Source: Intoshia linei (Eukaryota > Orthonectida > Rhopaluridae). Taken from it: 21,360 nucleotides of DNA. The notes under the pieces were generated by a model. That model saw only the letters and a list, made by a program, of their open reading frames with translations. It was not told the DNA's origin and did no database searches. The stretch lies in assembly GCA_001642005.1 (NCBI GenBank), contig LWCA01000651.1, forward strand, positions 1 to 21,360, written 5' to 3'. Of the stretch, positions 21,301-21,360 are shown one piece after another. The translations under genes were made by a program, and so were the position numbers. The number at the start of each line of letters is the position of its first letter. Position 1 is the stretch's first letter.

Positions 21301-21360
21301 CAGTGGTTTTCAACCTTTTTGTGTTCGCGACCCAAAAATTTTCTATATACTCCAAACATC
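21301..21360 (+). mobile_element. hAT-like element end running off the window
   Basis: CAGTGGTTTTCAACCTTTTT then GTGTTCGCGACCCAAAAATT is a classic hAT terminal inverted repeat with the GACCC subterminal block. The preceding octamer GTCTAATT (21293-21300) would be the target duplication. The insertion starts only a few bases from the predicted splice acceptor (AG at 21295-21296 on the - strand) of a RhoGAP PH-domain exon. Confidence 0.75.

Noticed and set aside
1-21360. A previously undescribed multi-gene system
   Set aside because: The genes belong to unrelated, known eukaryotic families and show no co-orientation, shared motif or functional link that would suggest a dedicated system.

Overview
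The window reads as nuclear DNA of a very AT-rich invertebrate animal. It carries metazoan-type genes (a BAR-PH-RhoGAP-SH3 GTPase activator, a CIB calcium-binding protein, HELQ, SNAPC3, RUVBL1, an EGF-repeat surface protein). They are cut by very short introns, mostly 30-46 bp. Such introns recall highly reduced animals such as dicyemids or orthonectids, but the species cannot be fixed from this sequence. Most genes look like non-coding DNA when only long ORFs are considered. I rebuilt them by joining short open segments across GT...AG (once GC...AG) introns in matching phase and comparing the result with remembered family patterns. No search or transcript was available.

Layout from left to right: the last exons of RUVBL1 (+, 1-277); a single-pass membrane protein with three EGF-like repeats (+, 693-2633, 11 exons); convergent to it, the helicase HELQ (-, 7662-2840, 6 exons, one 2.06-kb intron full of repeats); a CIB-family EF-hand protein lacking its 5' exons (-, 8684-8254); an unassigned exon-like frame (-, 9599-9365); a repeat-rich stretch of about 3 kb with a 37-bp tandem repeat, a Tc1/mariner-like MITE and a 403-bp hAT-like element; two identical tRNA-Leu(UAA) genes facing each other (12383-12465 + and 12578-12660 -); SNAPC3 (+, 13051-14891, 10 exons); and, convergent to it, a GRAF/oligophrenin-type RhoGAP (-, 21294-15495, at least 15 exons). 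The BAR domain of the last gene lies beyond the right edge. Its 2.84-kb intron holds an array of degenerate repeats of about 130 bp. The last 60 bases are the end of a further hAT-like element inserted beside a predicted splice acceptor.

The genes are unrelated housekeeping, signalling and repair genes and do not form a pathway. I found no gene cluster, CRISPR array or other dedicated system that would count as a new biological system. The points most worth checking are the intron-size regime, the divergent but apparently intact SNAPC3 and HELQ, the transposon abutting a RhoGAP splice acceptor, the mirror-image tRNA pair, and the repeat family shared by three places.
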